From the NCBI GenBank assembly GCA_016271365.2, contig CM057454.1, forward strand, positions 697,019,501 to 697,083,500: 64,000 nt of DNA. The letters run 5' to 3'. This document shows positions 8,551-19,194 of this stretch, piece by piece. The DNA is from Neoceratodus forsteri (Eukaryota > Chordata > Ceratodontiformes > Ceratodontidae). Under the pieces are notes generated by a model. It saw only the letters and a list, made by a program, of their open reading frames with translations, was not told the DNA's origin and made no database searches. The stretch's first letter is position 1, and every line of letters begins with the position of its first letter. Both the position numbers and the translations under genes were made by a program.

Positions 8551-11276
8551 CTAACCTTGAGCACCCCATAGCCCTTTATGCTTTTCACATGCCCTCTTGA
8601 ATCCTGCCACAGTCTCAGCCCCCACCACTTCCTCCAGAAACCTATTCCAGGAATCCACCACCCTCTCAGCAAAGAATCGCCCTCTCATGTTACCTCTGAA
8701 GTGCCCCCCCTGCAGTCTCAGTCCATGTCCTCTTGTAATGGTGCCCTTATTCATGTGGAATAATCACCCCAGGTCCACTTTGTTTAACCCTTTGATGTAT
8801 CTGAAGGTCTCTATCATGTCACCTATCTCCCTTCTGGTCTCCAGTGTGTAGAGCCCCAACTCCTTACTTCTCTTTTTATATGGTGTGCCCTTCATCCCTT
8901 GTACCACCTTGGTCACTCGTCTCTGAACCCTTTCAATCAAGTCAATGTCCTTGTGCAAGTAAGGCCTTCAAAACTGGACTCCATACTCAAGGTGTGATCT
9001 CACTATGGTTTGGTACAGGGACACCAGAACTTCTCTCCTCCTGCTAGTAATACCCCTGCCTATACTTGCCAACATCCCATAAGCCTTCCCCACCACCCTT
9101 GTACACTGCTTCCCCACCTTGAGATCACTGGAGACTATTATCCCTAGATCCCTCTTCTGTTTCGTAACTCTGACTACCCCCCCACCCGAGTGTGTATCCT
9201 GTCTTTGGGTTTCTGTGCTCCAGGTGCATGACTGCACACATCTTGATGTTAAATTTTAGTTGCCAGGTCTCTGCCCACCCCTCCAGTGTCCTCAGGTCCT
9301 GTCTCATGTCTTTACTCCCCCCTTCAGTGTCAACGCTGTTGCAGATTTTTGTAAAATCCGCAAAGAGAGTCACATGTCCCTTCAGTCCATTGGCTGTGTC
9401 ATGTATATATATACTGAATGGAAATGGCCCCAGCACCAACACCTGGGGTACCCCACTCTTCACCCACCCTGTCCTTAAGTGCACTGCATTTACTACCACC
9501 CTCTGGCTTCTACCCACCAGACAGTTTTCTACCCATCTAGTTATTTTGTCCCCCACCTCCATACTTTCTAGCTTGTTGACCAGCCTTCTGTTGGGTATAG
9601 TGTTGATGGCCTTGCTGAAGTCCAGATAGGCCATGTCAACCACATCCCCCAGTTGATTACCTGTGTTATCCAGTCAAAGAATTCTATTAAGCTGGTTGAC
9701 ATGACTTCCCTCTTGTGAACCCATGCTGGTTGTTATCCAGCAGTCTGTTCACCTCCAGGTACTCTGTTACTCTTTCCCTGATGAGTGCCTCCATGACCTT
9801 CCCCACCCCTGCAGTGAGGCTGACTGGGTGGTAGTTCTCCCTCATCTCTCTGCTCCCCCTTGTGAATCAGCACAACAGTTGCCCTCTTCCAGTTCTCTGG
9901 TACCTTCCCAGTGTCCAAAGACAGGTTGAACAGTCTCACCAGTAGGGCAGCCAACTCCTAGCTCAGTTCCCCGTTTACTCTTGAGTGCAGCCCTTCCGGG
10001 CCCATGGCCTTTTCCACCTTTAACCTGCTCAGTTCCTCCCTAACTCTTTCCATACTGAAGGGTCTTGTTTGTACCCCTATCCCCCCCCTCCTTCTCAACT
10101 CCGATCTCTGGCCCTCCTCCTTCTTCATAAATACCGAACAGAAGTTCCTATTGAACTCTTTTGCTTTCTCCCAGGCCTTGTCTTCCCCTCAAAGCCTTGC
10201 AATCCCATGGCCAGTCTTCCTCCTATCTCTCACATATCTAAAAAAATGTTTTATTATCATTCTTGTCCTGCCTTGCTATCATTTCTTCTGCTTCAGCCTT
10301 TGCCCTCCTAATTTCCTTTCTCACTAGCCTTGTTTTCCCGTAAACCTCCCTGTCGTCTGCCTTCTGAATTCTCTTGTATTTCCTAAATGTCCTCCTCCTG
10401 CCCCCGATCACCCACACTACATCCCTATTGAACCAAAGTGGCCTCCTGCTTCTTGTGCCTTTCCCAACCCTCCTTATACATACCTGTGTAGCCTCTGTAA
10501 TCCAATCTCTAATAGTTCCCCATAACTCCTCCAATTTGTTTATTTCCCCCATGCCTTCCATCACCTCCCTCAGTAATCTTCTCATCTTCTCGAAGTCTGC
10601 TCAACTGAAGTCCAGCACCATTGTGCTTGTTCAGCACCCCCTCCTTCTTGCCTTTCTCCTTAAACCTGATCGTCCTATGGTCACTATTCCCGAACTCCTC
10701 CCCCACCATCACTTCCTCCACATTCTCCCCCATTTGTCAGGACCACATCCAGCAGGTTGCTCCCCCTAGTTAGTTCTCTGACCAGCTGTTGAAGGAACAC
10801 CCCCAGCAGCACCTCCAGAAACTCCCTGCTTCTGGTCAGAGCTGCATCTGGGATGGTCCAGTCAACATCTGGGAGGTTCAGGTCTCCACCCAACAGTGTT
10901 TTCCTCTTGAGGGCCTTCCATGCAATGTCCTGCAACATCACCCTGTCCTATTCTTCCCCCTGTGTAGGTGGTCTGTACACAATTCCAAGTCTCAAGGATT
11001 CCCCTGTCCTTCTATCCAGTGTCACCCATAGAAGTACAGTTTCCCCATTTTCCTCCTGCCTCTCCATTGCCTTTATATCTTCCCTGATGTATAAGGCTAC
11101 CCCCGCTTGTCCCTCATGTCCTTCCTAAACAGTCTGAATCCAGGAATAGCTGTCTACCACATGTGAAATTCCATCCACCACATCTCTGTAATTGCAATTA
11201 TGTCTAACCTGTCATGTGCAATGATGGCTATCATTTCCTCCATCTTGCTTGCTAGGCTCCTAGCATTGTCAACCAT
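8551..11276 (-). pseudogene. CR1-B ORF2 (endonuclease-reverse transcriptase)
   Basis: Reading from a candidate Met at 11276: 'MVDNARSLASKMEEMIAII', then 'RLDIIAITEMWW', the endonuclease start; 'GGDLNLPDVDW' (about 10880); 'NLLDVVLTN' (about 10760); 'FGNSDHRTIRF' (about 10690). The RT follows: 'LYLDFSKA'-type block 'DMAYLDFSKAINTI' (about 9635), 'KSGVPQVLVLGP' (about 9450) and 'LFADFTKI' (about 9365) in place of FADD. The C-terminus ends near 8551 ('RFFAERVVDSW'). It acts in target-primed reverse transcription. Multiple frameshifts and the altered B and C motifs show it is inactive, but it is about 2.7 kb and nearly full length. Confidence 0.9.
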
Positions 11277-11414
11277 GCACTTCTACTATCCTTCCCCCAC
11301 CTCTGCTCACCCCAAGGGCTTGCCAGAGCCTACCTCATCATCCCTTCCATGGGGGGGGACCTATGGCCCCATCTCAGCCGTGGTATGGCATGGCTATGTT
11401 TCCATCCCCTTTTC

Positions 11415-13083
11415 TCAGTTTAAATTATATTCTGTCTCGAAGAACTCTCCCAGCCTACTCTTGAGTATGGCTGCCCCATCCTTATTGAGGCGCAACCTGT
11501 CCATGGCAAAGAGGCTCTCATCCTCCCAAGTTGTCTCCCAGTCCCCTATCAACCTATATCCCATTTGCCTACACCATCTCTCTAGCCAACCATTAAACTC
11601 TTTAATCCTTTGCTTCCACTCTGTGCTAGCCCGGGGTACTGGTAACACCCTGAAAAGGCTAGAGATTTAAAATTTAGCCCCCCTACAAAACCTGGTTAGT
11701 GCCTTAAATCTCGACTGTACCTCCAGGAGACCGTTGCCTTCCAGGTCGTTCATTCTCAAGTGGAACACCAGATGTGCATTCCTATACTGATCCTTGCCCC
11801 ATGAGGGAATGTGGTGGATTACCTCCAGCGCAGTCATCCCTGGCAAGCACTCAACCCACACTGCACTACTTCTGCCTCCCACACTTGATTCCCTTTATGA
11901 TAGAATCTCCAATCGTCGGCACCTTGCCTCCTATTCTCTTTTGATTCACCTTTGCCACAGTTCTCTTCCCTCGAGGTGCCGGTGTCTGTTCTATCTTCCT
12001 GGCCTTTGTGGCCTCCTCTCCTGACCCCTTGCCCTGATCTCTAACCCCCTCGACCATGGTGTCCTCTACCTCCCTGTTTACTTCTACTACTACCTCTGCC
12101 ACTCTTGCCATCAGCCCTTCCCTCCCTTGCCTTTCTTTGCACTTATCCCCTACCAGTGAATTTCTAGGTGGCCTCAAGGAGTAAGTAGCCTCCTCCAACT
12201 CCTTCACACTTTGAACAGCTAGTCCAGTGCCACCCTATGATCCCTCCTGACCTCCAGAGGCCTTGCTTTTACTCCCCCCATCATCATGGTTTCTGCTCTC
12301 CTCCACACATGTTCCCCACTGGTTCCTATCTTCCTGGTATTCATCCTCCCTCCTTGCTGTCCCCTTGCCCCCCTTCCCAGGTACTCCCAACTCCCAGCTA
12401 CCCTTTCCTTGCTCCACCTAGTGCGACTGTTTGTCCTGGTGCCCTTCCCCACACTTCCGTCCTCCTTCTCTTTTTGGCCTCTGCCTACTGCCCCCCTACT
12501 TCTTCTGAGGCCTCTCCCTCCATGGTGTTCCCCAATCGCAAGTACCTATTTGAGACCAGTTTCACCCCAGTAGTCTGCTTACCAGTGTCCACCTCCTGTG
12601 AGGTGAGCTCCCCTGCCTTGGTTCTTGTAGCCCCCGCTCTCTGCCATCATCCACCCTCCTCCCAGTCTTGTCTTCTTGATCCATCTCCCCAGTTCTGGCC
12701 TGAGCTTTCATGGTTCCTGCTGCTGATCCTCTACCTCCTGCACCTGTATTAACAGGCACCCTCCCCCAACTGTTGTTAGATATGTGCCTCCCCCTGCAGC
12801 CCTCATGTCCTTTACCCACCTGTCCAGCTCATAACTGAGCCTGTGCAACTCCACCTCCAGTCCCATCAACCTGGCACAGATAGGGCAGTGCCTTAGTCTC
12901 CACAGAGTACTCTTGGCCATGGCAGAGCCACAGCCACTGTGTCCCACTAGCCTGCTTCCCCACAATCCTGTAACTGAAGTCCCCCCATCCAGTAGTGACC
13001 CCGCTTTGGCCAGCTGCCCCTTGTTTGCCACTCCAATCAGTGCCTCCCTCCCCACATATCAATTTCCTCCTCCACTTCCCCAA
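11415..13083 (-). pseudogene. CR1-B ORF1 (zinc-knuckle / SGNH-esterase-type)
   Basis: The N-terminal part (13055-12710) has a 'CPICARL' Cys pair followed by a heptad-like 'LEVELHRLSYELDRW', a probable short coiled coil. A Ser/Pro/Lys-rich middle follows. The SGNH-hydrolase-like portion shows 'PTIGDSIIKGIK' (about 11900, nucleophile Ser block) and 'LVFHLRMNDLEG' (about 11760; family block is G-x-N-D). The C-terminus is 'LRLNKDGAAILKSRLG' (about 11470). Esterase-type ORF1 is known from CR1-group LINEs, where it binds RNA or assists integration. Frame shifts join the pieces. Confidence 0.78.
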
Positions 13084-13099
13084 TTTGTTACAGCAGTCT

Positions 13100-13705
13100 G
13101 ACCTTGGAGTCCACCAGGGCCTTTAGACACAGTGGAGCAACACAAGGCTAATGACTATTGACCAGGAACTCCCTTGCTACAGGAAGCAAATCAATCCAAG
13201 GCAGTGTAAATCTGCCCAGAGCAGTGTAACATAGAGCTGGCTTCAAATGTGTCATCTAACTATTCAACACAAAACAAGTTTGTGTACAGTTGTCCCTTAT
13301 TTAGTGTGGATACATCACAAACAATGACAGAGCAGTCAAACCAAGGCAGGTCATTACAGCTTCTAACTTGCCATCAAATATTCAAAATCTGCTTGCAGTA
13401 ATAGTTCCGTGCTAAAGTCTCAAAATAGCCATAAAGTACTCACTACAAGCTTGCAGCAGTTTGTTCCTGTGTAGTACAATTTCTCCCCGTATTCCCTTAA
13501 TCCACACTGTGCTCCTGCATGCCTCTGTGTGACTCCTATAAGACTCTAGGTCAGCCCCTCAGTGCTGAACCTGCCCTACTCAGTTTTGAGCAGCGAACCC
13601 AGCCCAGTTATCCTCCTCATCTCCTGGCCTTCCAGCCACAACCTCTGTCTACTTTGCTAGCCCCTCTCCCTTAGGACATTTAACAGTGATTGGAGCGGGA
13701 CAATA
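13100..13705 (-). other. CR1-B leader between monomers and ORF1
   Basis: No coding signal on either strand. It lies between the ORF1 start and the 330-bp monomers, so it is probably the remaining 5'UTR of CR1-B. Confidence 0.55.
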
Positions 13706-13710
13706 AAGTA

Positions 13711-14367
13711 AGGCACAAGCTATCTCTAACTGTAGCTGGGCTCTCGCTCATATAGCCAGCTGCAGTTTTGAATTGTGTGTTCTATCCTCTTCTCCTCTCC
13801 TTGGAGTCACTGGCTGCTGATGCGACTAGCCTTGCATCACTTTCTCTGTCCCAATAGCCACTGATGCAGCTTCCTGCTGCCCTGTGGCAAGGGCTGCAAT
13901 GTCCCCCACTGCCACTGCAGCTCTCTTCTTCCCCAGTAAGAGGTTGCTCTTGTCCCCTGCCTCCTGTAGTCTCCACCACTGATGCGGCCAAAATGGGTGA
14001 CTTCAACTGCTGATGTGTCAAGCTCGATGATAGTAAAGTAAGACACAAAGTGATCTCTAACTGTGGCTGGGCTCTGACTTATGTAGTCAGCCACAGTTTT
14101 GAATTTGGTGCTGTCCTCTTCTCCTCTCCTTGGATTGGCTGGCGGCCGATGCAGCTAGTCTTGTGTCACTTTTTGTGTTCCAATAGCCACTGATGCGGCT
14201 TCCTGCTGCCCCATGCCTATGGCCACAAAGTCCTCCCACCACCGATGTGGTTCTCTTCTTCCCCAGATAGTGGCTGCTCTTGTCCCCCACCTCTGGTAGT
14301 CTCCACTGCCATTGCAGCCAAAATGGGGGACTCCAGCCACCAATGCGTCAAGCTTGAAAGTAAAGTA
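13711..14367 (-). repeat. CR1-B 5'UTR: two tandem 330-bp monomers
   Basis: The landmark 'aggcacaagc' (variant 'agacacaaag') falls at 13711, 14041 and 14368, giving spacings of 330 and 327. Each unit includes 'tctctaactgt(a/g)gctggg', 'tcctcttctcctctccttgga' minus one base, and 'aatagccactgatgc'. The array sits immediately 5' of ORF1 on the minus strand, ending at the insertion junction. This is the position of tandem promoter monomers in some LINE 5'UTRs; promoter function is inferred. Confidence 0.85.
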
Positions 14368-14375
14368 AGGCACAA

Positions 14376-16125
14376 GCTTGAGCAGTGTCTTCATCAGTTT
14401 TCCTACTACTGATGTGAGACTCACTGGATGGTAATTTCCAGCCTCCTCCCTGCTCCCTGATTTGTGAAGTGAGACCACTGTTGCCCTCTTCCAGTCTTCA
14501 GGCACTGTCCTGCATTCCAGTGATTTGGTTAAGAGCTCCACCAGGGGTGCTGCTATCACACTCCACAGTTCCTTGAGAACTATTGGGTGAATCTCATCTG
14601 GCCCCATGGCCTTTTCCACCTTTAATTTATTTAGAGCTTCCATGATGTGTCCCTCCATGAAGGGGCTCCAGTTTACCCCTTGTCCCTGGGTACAACTGCT
14701 TTGTAGGTCTGGGCTGTCCCCTCCATTCTCCCTAGTGAACACAGAACAGATATATTTATTTAGGACTTCTGCCTTCTCACGGTCCTTCTCTACCAGTGCC
14801 CCTCCTGAAACTGCTAGCCTTACTATTCCTCCTTTAATCTTTCTCCTTTCTCTTATGTACCTAAAAAAGGATTTGTCTTCCCCTCTAACACCTGTGCTGT
14901 TCTTAGCTTGGTGTAAACTTTGGCTTTTCTTATTACTTTTCCCACTTCCCTCTGTGCAACTATGTATGTTCCCTGTCTTCATCCTTGTTTGATGCCTTAT
15001 ATGCCTTATAGATCTTTCTTTTCTCCCTTACTATAGTAGCCACCTCCTTGGAGAACCAGAGTGGTTTTCTTCTCTTATTTGCCTTGCTGATCCTCCTAAT
15101 GCACTGCTCAGTTACCTCCTTGATAGCTCCCTTGAGGTTTTCCCACATTTTCTCCACCCCACCATGCCTGAGTTTCTCTGCTGGGCTGGTTTTCATTTTG
15201 GAAAAGTCTGCTTTTCTGAAGTGCAAAACTCTGATCTTGGAATGGCTGGTATCCATAGTTATGCTGATTTGGAAAGCGACCATACGATGGTCGCTGTTTC
15301 CAAGATGGCACCTTACCTCGATCCTTTCTACCCTGTCAATACTGGTCAGAACCAAGTCCAAGACAGCTCAGCCTCTGGTTGGTGAAACAACAAGTTGCTT
15401 CAGCCCTGCCCCCCATAGGGCCATTACAAATTCCCTGCTTCTAGTTGTCAGAGCTGTCTGAGAACCCCAGTTAATGTCTTGTAAGTTAAAGTCCCCTACT
15501 ATAATTGCCTTGCCCTTGTTCACCATTTTATGTATCATCTCCAGTGTTTATTTGTCCCCATCTTCCCCCTGCAATGGAGGCCAGTAGATAACTCCTAACC
15601 TAATGGCTACCCTGTTCCCCATCTCAGCTGTTATGCATCATGCCTCAGTGTCACCTAAGGTCCCCTGTATTTCTGGGGTTTCGATTTCCACCCAGATGTA
15701 CAATGCTACCCCCTCCCTTTTTCCCCTTTCTGTCCCTCCTGTACATGTTGAATCCAGGAATGACCATGTCCCATCCATGGCTTCCTGTGAACCATGTTTC
15801 CATCACAGCCACTAAGTCCAGTCCATCCTTTGCTATAGTGGCTGTGAGGTTGGGGATTTTGCTAGTCAGGCTTCTGGCATTAGTTATTATTTCCTTCCAT
15901 GTGCTACCCTCCTTTTTTTACAAGCGTGATTTCTCTCTGAAGCCCTCCTTTCTGTAGTTTCTGTGACATAACTCCTTGGCTCCAGATCATTGAAATTACC
16001 TCTTTCCCATAACACTTCTGCCTTCCTTGGAGTAGTTTTCTTTTTTTCTCTCCCTGTGTCCATAGCGTACTGTATGTTCCTAATGCATTTGGAACATCTT
16101 TGTGGGATTTAGCAATTTCTATCAT
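14376..16125 (-). pseudogene. CR1-A ORF2, endonuclease and RT N-terminus
   Basis: Upstream half of the CR1-A gene. The endonuclease region gives 'KDGLDLVAVMETWF' (about 15830), 'NLQDINWG'-type remnants (about 15480) and 'LVLTSIDRVER'/'LGNSDHRMVAF' (15280-15361). The connector has 'RRKPLWFSKEV' (about 15060) and 'FFRYIRERRKIKG' (about 14860). The RT start has 'KVEKAMGPDEIHPIVLKEL' (about 14600), 'VPEDWKRATVVSLHKSGSRE' (about 14470) and 'YHPVSLTSVVGKLMKTLLK' ending at 14376. An open frame of 275 codons (14155-14982) reads through the junction into CR1-B 5'UTR, so its last 75 residues are not RT. Confidence 0.9.
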
Positions 16126-16474
16126 ACATGCTGCTTGTGATGAAGTGTCCTGTCCCTGAGTAACCTTTGATGGGGAAGGGGCATCTGCTAGACCATATAA
16201 CGAGATGGGTGCAGGTGCCTCTTCCCCACCTATTAGTTTAAATGTCTGACAAAGATGTCAAACTTTTGACCTACAGCTCGTGTCCCCTCCTTTGTAAGGT
16301 GCAGACAATTGAATCTAAAGAACTCCCTTTCCCAGTAGTTCAGCCAGTTCCCTATGCCTTTTTTTCTGATACCAATTTTTAAGCCGTGTATTAAGCTCGC
16401 CAAGGTCCTTCTCTTTGACTTTCTGCCTGTTGGCTCCCTTTTCCCAAACAGGCAGAATCATTGAGAAGGAGATG

Positions 16475-17085
16475 CTGGATCTTTAGGCACCAACCACAAA
16501 TGCCACTCCCCCAGAGGACCAACAGACCAAGGGGCTGGCAGTGGGTGGAAAATTGGAAAGCTCAACCAAATAGCAAGCTCAGAGTGACTCCAACACTAAT
16601 CCACTTGTCAAATTGTTCTCTCCAATGTCATCCATTCCTACACTCAGGGATGCTGAGGTTTGATATGTATAGCCTCAAGGAAAGGAGGGAGAGGGGAGAC
16701 TTGATAGAAACTTTCAAGTACCTCAAGGGAATCAACAAAGTCCAAGAGGGTAGCATCTTTCAAAAAAAGAAGTGTGCAAGAACAAGAGGGCACAATTTGA
16801 AGATAGAAGGGGGGCAGCTCAGAGGTAATTTAAGGAAGTATTTTTTCACAGAGAGGGTTGTGGATGCATGGAACAGCCTTCCGAGGAGGTTGTGGAGTCA
16901 AAACAGTGGTGGAATTCAAGCATGCATGGGACAGTCATAAGGCAATTCTAGGGGGTGGGGATAGGAAGAAGTAGGCTGCTGGTTAACTAGGATCTGCAGC
17001 TTATCCATTAGGTAGGGGAAATGGGCAGACTGGGTGGGCCAAGTGGTCCTTATCTGCCATCAAATTCTATGTTTCTATGTTTCTA
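16475..17085 (+). mobile_element. Internally deleted CR1 (ORF1 piece fused to ORF2 3' end)
   Basis: Two unlike parts are directly joined. 16478-16650 is a piece of CR1 ORF1, about 97% identical to the inverse of 17414-17582 in the surrounding CR1-A. 16651-17085 is the ORF2 C-terminus ('YSLKERRERGDLIETFKYLK', 'YFFTERVVDAWNSLP') and 3'UTR ending 'tctatgtttctatgtttcta'. The 3 kb or so between them in a complete CR1 is missing. The element lies in the opposite orientation to its host. Confidence 0.8.
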
Positions 17086-17413
17086 GTTTTTCTCCTAGTT
17101 TTGAAAAATTTAGCTTAGTTTCTTCCACAGAGTGACTAGCTAGGTCATTTGTACTGATATGGATCAGAATGTGCATGTCTCTCTTGGTGTTTTGCACAGT
17201 TTCCTTGATGCGGTTTGTGTCCCTCAATGCTAATGTTCCTGGAGGCATCTGACCGCAATCTCTGATGGGCTGCATTGTGGATATGAGACTCTACTCCACG
17301 GACCATAGAATCTCGTATTATTGGTATGCTCTTTTTGTTGTGTTCAGTGATTTTTGTTTTGGTTTGACCCTCTATGCATTGCATGAGGGCACCCTCATCT
17401 GGCTTGTTTGCCC

Positions 17414-17582
17414 TGAGTGTAGGATTGGATGACAGTGGAGAGAACAATTTGACAAGTGGATTGGTGTTGGAGTCACTCTGAGCTTGCTATTTGGTTGAGC
17501 TTTCCGATTTTCCACCCACTGCCAGCCCCTTGGTCTGTTGGTTCTCTGGGGGAGTGGCATTTGTGGTTGGTGCCTAAAGATC
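17414..17582 (-). repeat. Inverted near-identical copy of 16478-16650
   Basis: The 170 bases match the complement of 16478-16650 with only about five differences, far more similar than other CR1 copies here. The two arms are 0.76 kb apart. This arm is in its natural ORF1 context; the other is fused to a CR1 3' end. Confidence 0.9.
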
Positions 17583-17789
17583 AAAGAAGTTGAAGTGTTA
17601 TTCTGTTTTGCATGGTTGAGTTGCATCCTGAGGTAGTTTATCTTGGCTCGTGCCACATGGAGCTAAGTATGTAGCTCATTGAGGGCAGAACATGTACGAC
17701 AATGCCCCACCTGCAATGCATAAGCTCTGGTGACTAGGGTCCTGCAATACCTGCAGTTTACAATGTCCATATTCCCAAAGAGTGGTGAT

Positions 17790-18046
17790 GGATGAAAAAA
17801 TAAGACCTGCCCTACACAGTGAGGGGATACATAAAGACCCTGCAAGGTTTGGCTAAATTCTTCTGGGATGCTGAGGTGTGACAGGGTGGACCACAAAAAT
17901 GGCCAGGACACACTGTCATTAATTTTTTTGGTGTCTAGATTTAATAGGGCCACATGAATTTGATGCATAGCTGGATGGTCTAAGAGCAGTAAGGTGTGTC
18001 TAACACTATCATGGTCCCTTCCTGCAGCACACAAAACTAACCTGGC
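17790..18046 (-). pseudogene. L1 RT fragment (palm start)
   Basis: Minus-strand reading gives 'DPGQVSFVCCRKG' then 'RDHDSVRHTLLLLDH' (the L1 H-P-D-Q-T-G-F ... G-R block), followed by 'VALLNLDTKKINDSVSWPFL' (motif A; usually L-D-A-E-K-A-F-D) and 'EFSQTLQGLYVSPH'. It continues the fragment at 18386-18889 after a V-SINE-like insertion and is continued at 5366-5438. The motif A Asp region is degraded. Confidence 0.85.
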
Positions 18047-18385
18047 CAGGATCTACAAGACTGGGAAATAGGCATTATAGTCTTTTAGCCAATACTGTCT
18101 TTCGGATGAGACGTTAAACCGAGGTCCCATCTGCCTGGATTGGTGGTAGTTCAGGTGGATGTTAAAGATCCCATGGCACTTATCGAAAAGAGTAGGGGAA
18201 TTTCCCCGGTGTCCTGGCCAAATTTCCCTCATTCACTAAAAATACCACCAACAGCTTAATCTGGTTCAAGGTCAGTTGGCATTCATCTGTATCCCCCTCC
18301 CCCGGGTCGTGCCTGAAAATAGGCAGGATTTGTCTAGTGCACTTACCCGGTCAACAAAAGCTAAATAAATAAATGAAAAAAAAAA
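18047..18385 (+). mobile_element. V-SINE-like element with L2-type tail
   Basis: It contains 'cggatgagacgttaaaccg' followed by 'aggtcc', then 'gttaaagatcccatggc' and 'aaaagagtaggggaatttcc', which I recognise as the conserved core of V-SINE-type vertebrate SINEs (recall, not searched). The tail 'acccggtcaacaaaag' plus (AAAT)n almost equals the 3' end of the L2-like LINE at 55.54 kb ('acccggttaacaaaag' plus AAATAAATAAA), the shared-tail relation expected of a SINE and its LINE partner. No clear tRNA head, so probably 5'-truncated. It splits the L1 RT. Confidence 0.7.
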
Positions 18386-19190
18386 TACTGATATAAAGAT
18401 TTTTCAGTCATAGTTTAAAATAGAGATTGGCCTATATGAAGTGTCATTTTGGGGATCCATATTAGGTTTTGGAATTGCAGAGATTACTGCATATTGCCAA
18501 GATGGAGGAGGAGTATCACCACATTGTACTGCCTGAAATACAGGAAGGAGAAAGGCTATTAGTAACATTTTAAATTGTTTATCATATTCCACAGGGTAGC
18601 GATCTGGGCCCTGGGCCTTTTGTGTTTTTGAATCCCAAATTACTTGCTCAGTCTCTTGTTCCCTTATTGGTGATATTAGTTGCTGAGCTGTGCCTTCATT
18701 TAGTTTTGGGAGAGGGAGAGTTTGCAGGTAACTTTGTATCTGCTTTGGAGAGGGGCCATCTTGACCTGCATATAGCTTTTGATAATATTTAGCTAGCATC
18801 ACCCAGATATCTGAAAGATGTATAAATAGGGTCCCCATATCTGTATCATTAAATTGCTGCACCAGGGTTTGAGTTTGCTTTGCTCTCATCTTCCTTGATA
18901 AATGATGTGCTCCTCTGGCTCCTCCTTCATTGTGATAGTGTTTAAGATAAAGAAGTGCTTATTCTAATCTTGTGTCCAGTATCTTCTGAATAGCTTGTTT
19001 CACCTGTTTTAATTGGGGTCTTGCCATCTGGTTGCACCGGTAGTAAAAAATGTGTAAAGTTTAGAGGGTCTGTTCTAAATCTTGTAGACACACTTCACAG
19101 TAAAAGTTTTCTTTTTCTGTGGTGAAGCACTGCTGTGGGGGTTAGAAGGTGTATTCAGTTAGCAAGGCAGCCAGAAAAATAAGGGTGTTG
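18386..19190 (-). pseudogene. L1 ORF2 linker and RT N-terminus
   Basis: Readable blocks are 'YLKHYHNEGGARGAHHLSRK' (about 18910), 'MRAKQTQTLVQQFND' (about 18880), 'YYQKLYAGQDGPSPKQIQSYL' minus one (about 18770), 'REQETEQVIWDSKTQKAQGPD' minus one (the L1 A-S-P-G-P-D segment) and 'YRPISILNYD' (about 18415). This is the typical L1 order just before the RT palm. Upstream (18.95-19.19 kb) the similarity fades. In-frame stops are present. It probably belongs to the same L1 as the endonuclease at 24.9-25.8 kb. Confidence 0.85.
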
Positions 19191-19194
19191 CAGC

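Larger units (their letters stand above)
8489..14375 (-). mobile_element. CR1-B, near-full-length CR1 LINE
   Basis: About 5.9 kb, with both ORFs, a 3'UTR ('tcatagaatttgacagcag' on plus at its left end) and tandem 5' monomers at its right end. The hexamer 'gcttga' at 8483-8488 recurs at 14376-14381, consistent with a short target duplication. Deleting the segment rejoins the CR1-A reading frame. Order on minus: 5' monomers, ORF1, ORF2, 3'UTR. Full-length CR1s are rare because most are 5'-truncated. Confidence 0.85.
16200..17775 (-). pseudogene. CR1-A ORF1 (Cys-knuckle plus SGNH-esterase), interrupted
   Basis: The start is 'MDIVNCRYCRTLV' followed by 'VGHCRTCSAL' (17780-17680), a C-x2-C ... 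C-x2-C zinc-type module, then a helical stretch 'ARAKINYLRMQLNHAKQ'. The esterase part gives 'IPIIRDSMVRGVES' (about 17310; expected GDS, here RDS) and 'MHILIHISTNDLASHSVEE' (about 17170; expected G-T-N-D, here S-T-N-D). The C-terminal part lies at 16480-16220. Both catalytic blocks have lost the Gly. A plus-strand CR1 (about 16475-17085) separates the 'NFSKLGEKL' block from the C-terminus. Confidence 0.82.

Noticed and set aside
12237..12752. 171-codon plus-strand open frame, Pro/Ser/Leu-rich
   Set aside because: It is the antisense shadow of the low-complexity middle of CR1-B ORF1.
14155..14982. 275-codon minus-strand open frame taken as one protein
   Set aside because: Only the first 200 residues are CR1-A RT; the remainder is translated 5'UTR monomer of the inserted CR1-B.
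16461..16940. 159-codon plus frame as a novel fusion protein
   Set aside because: It is an accidental read-through of an inverted ORF1 piece and a CR1 ORF2 end; no sign of selection.
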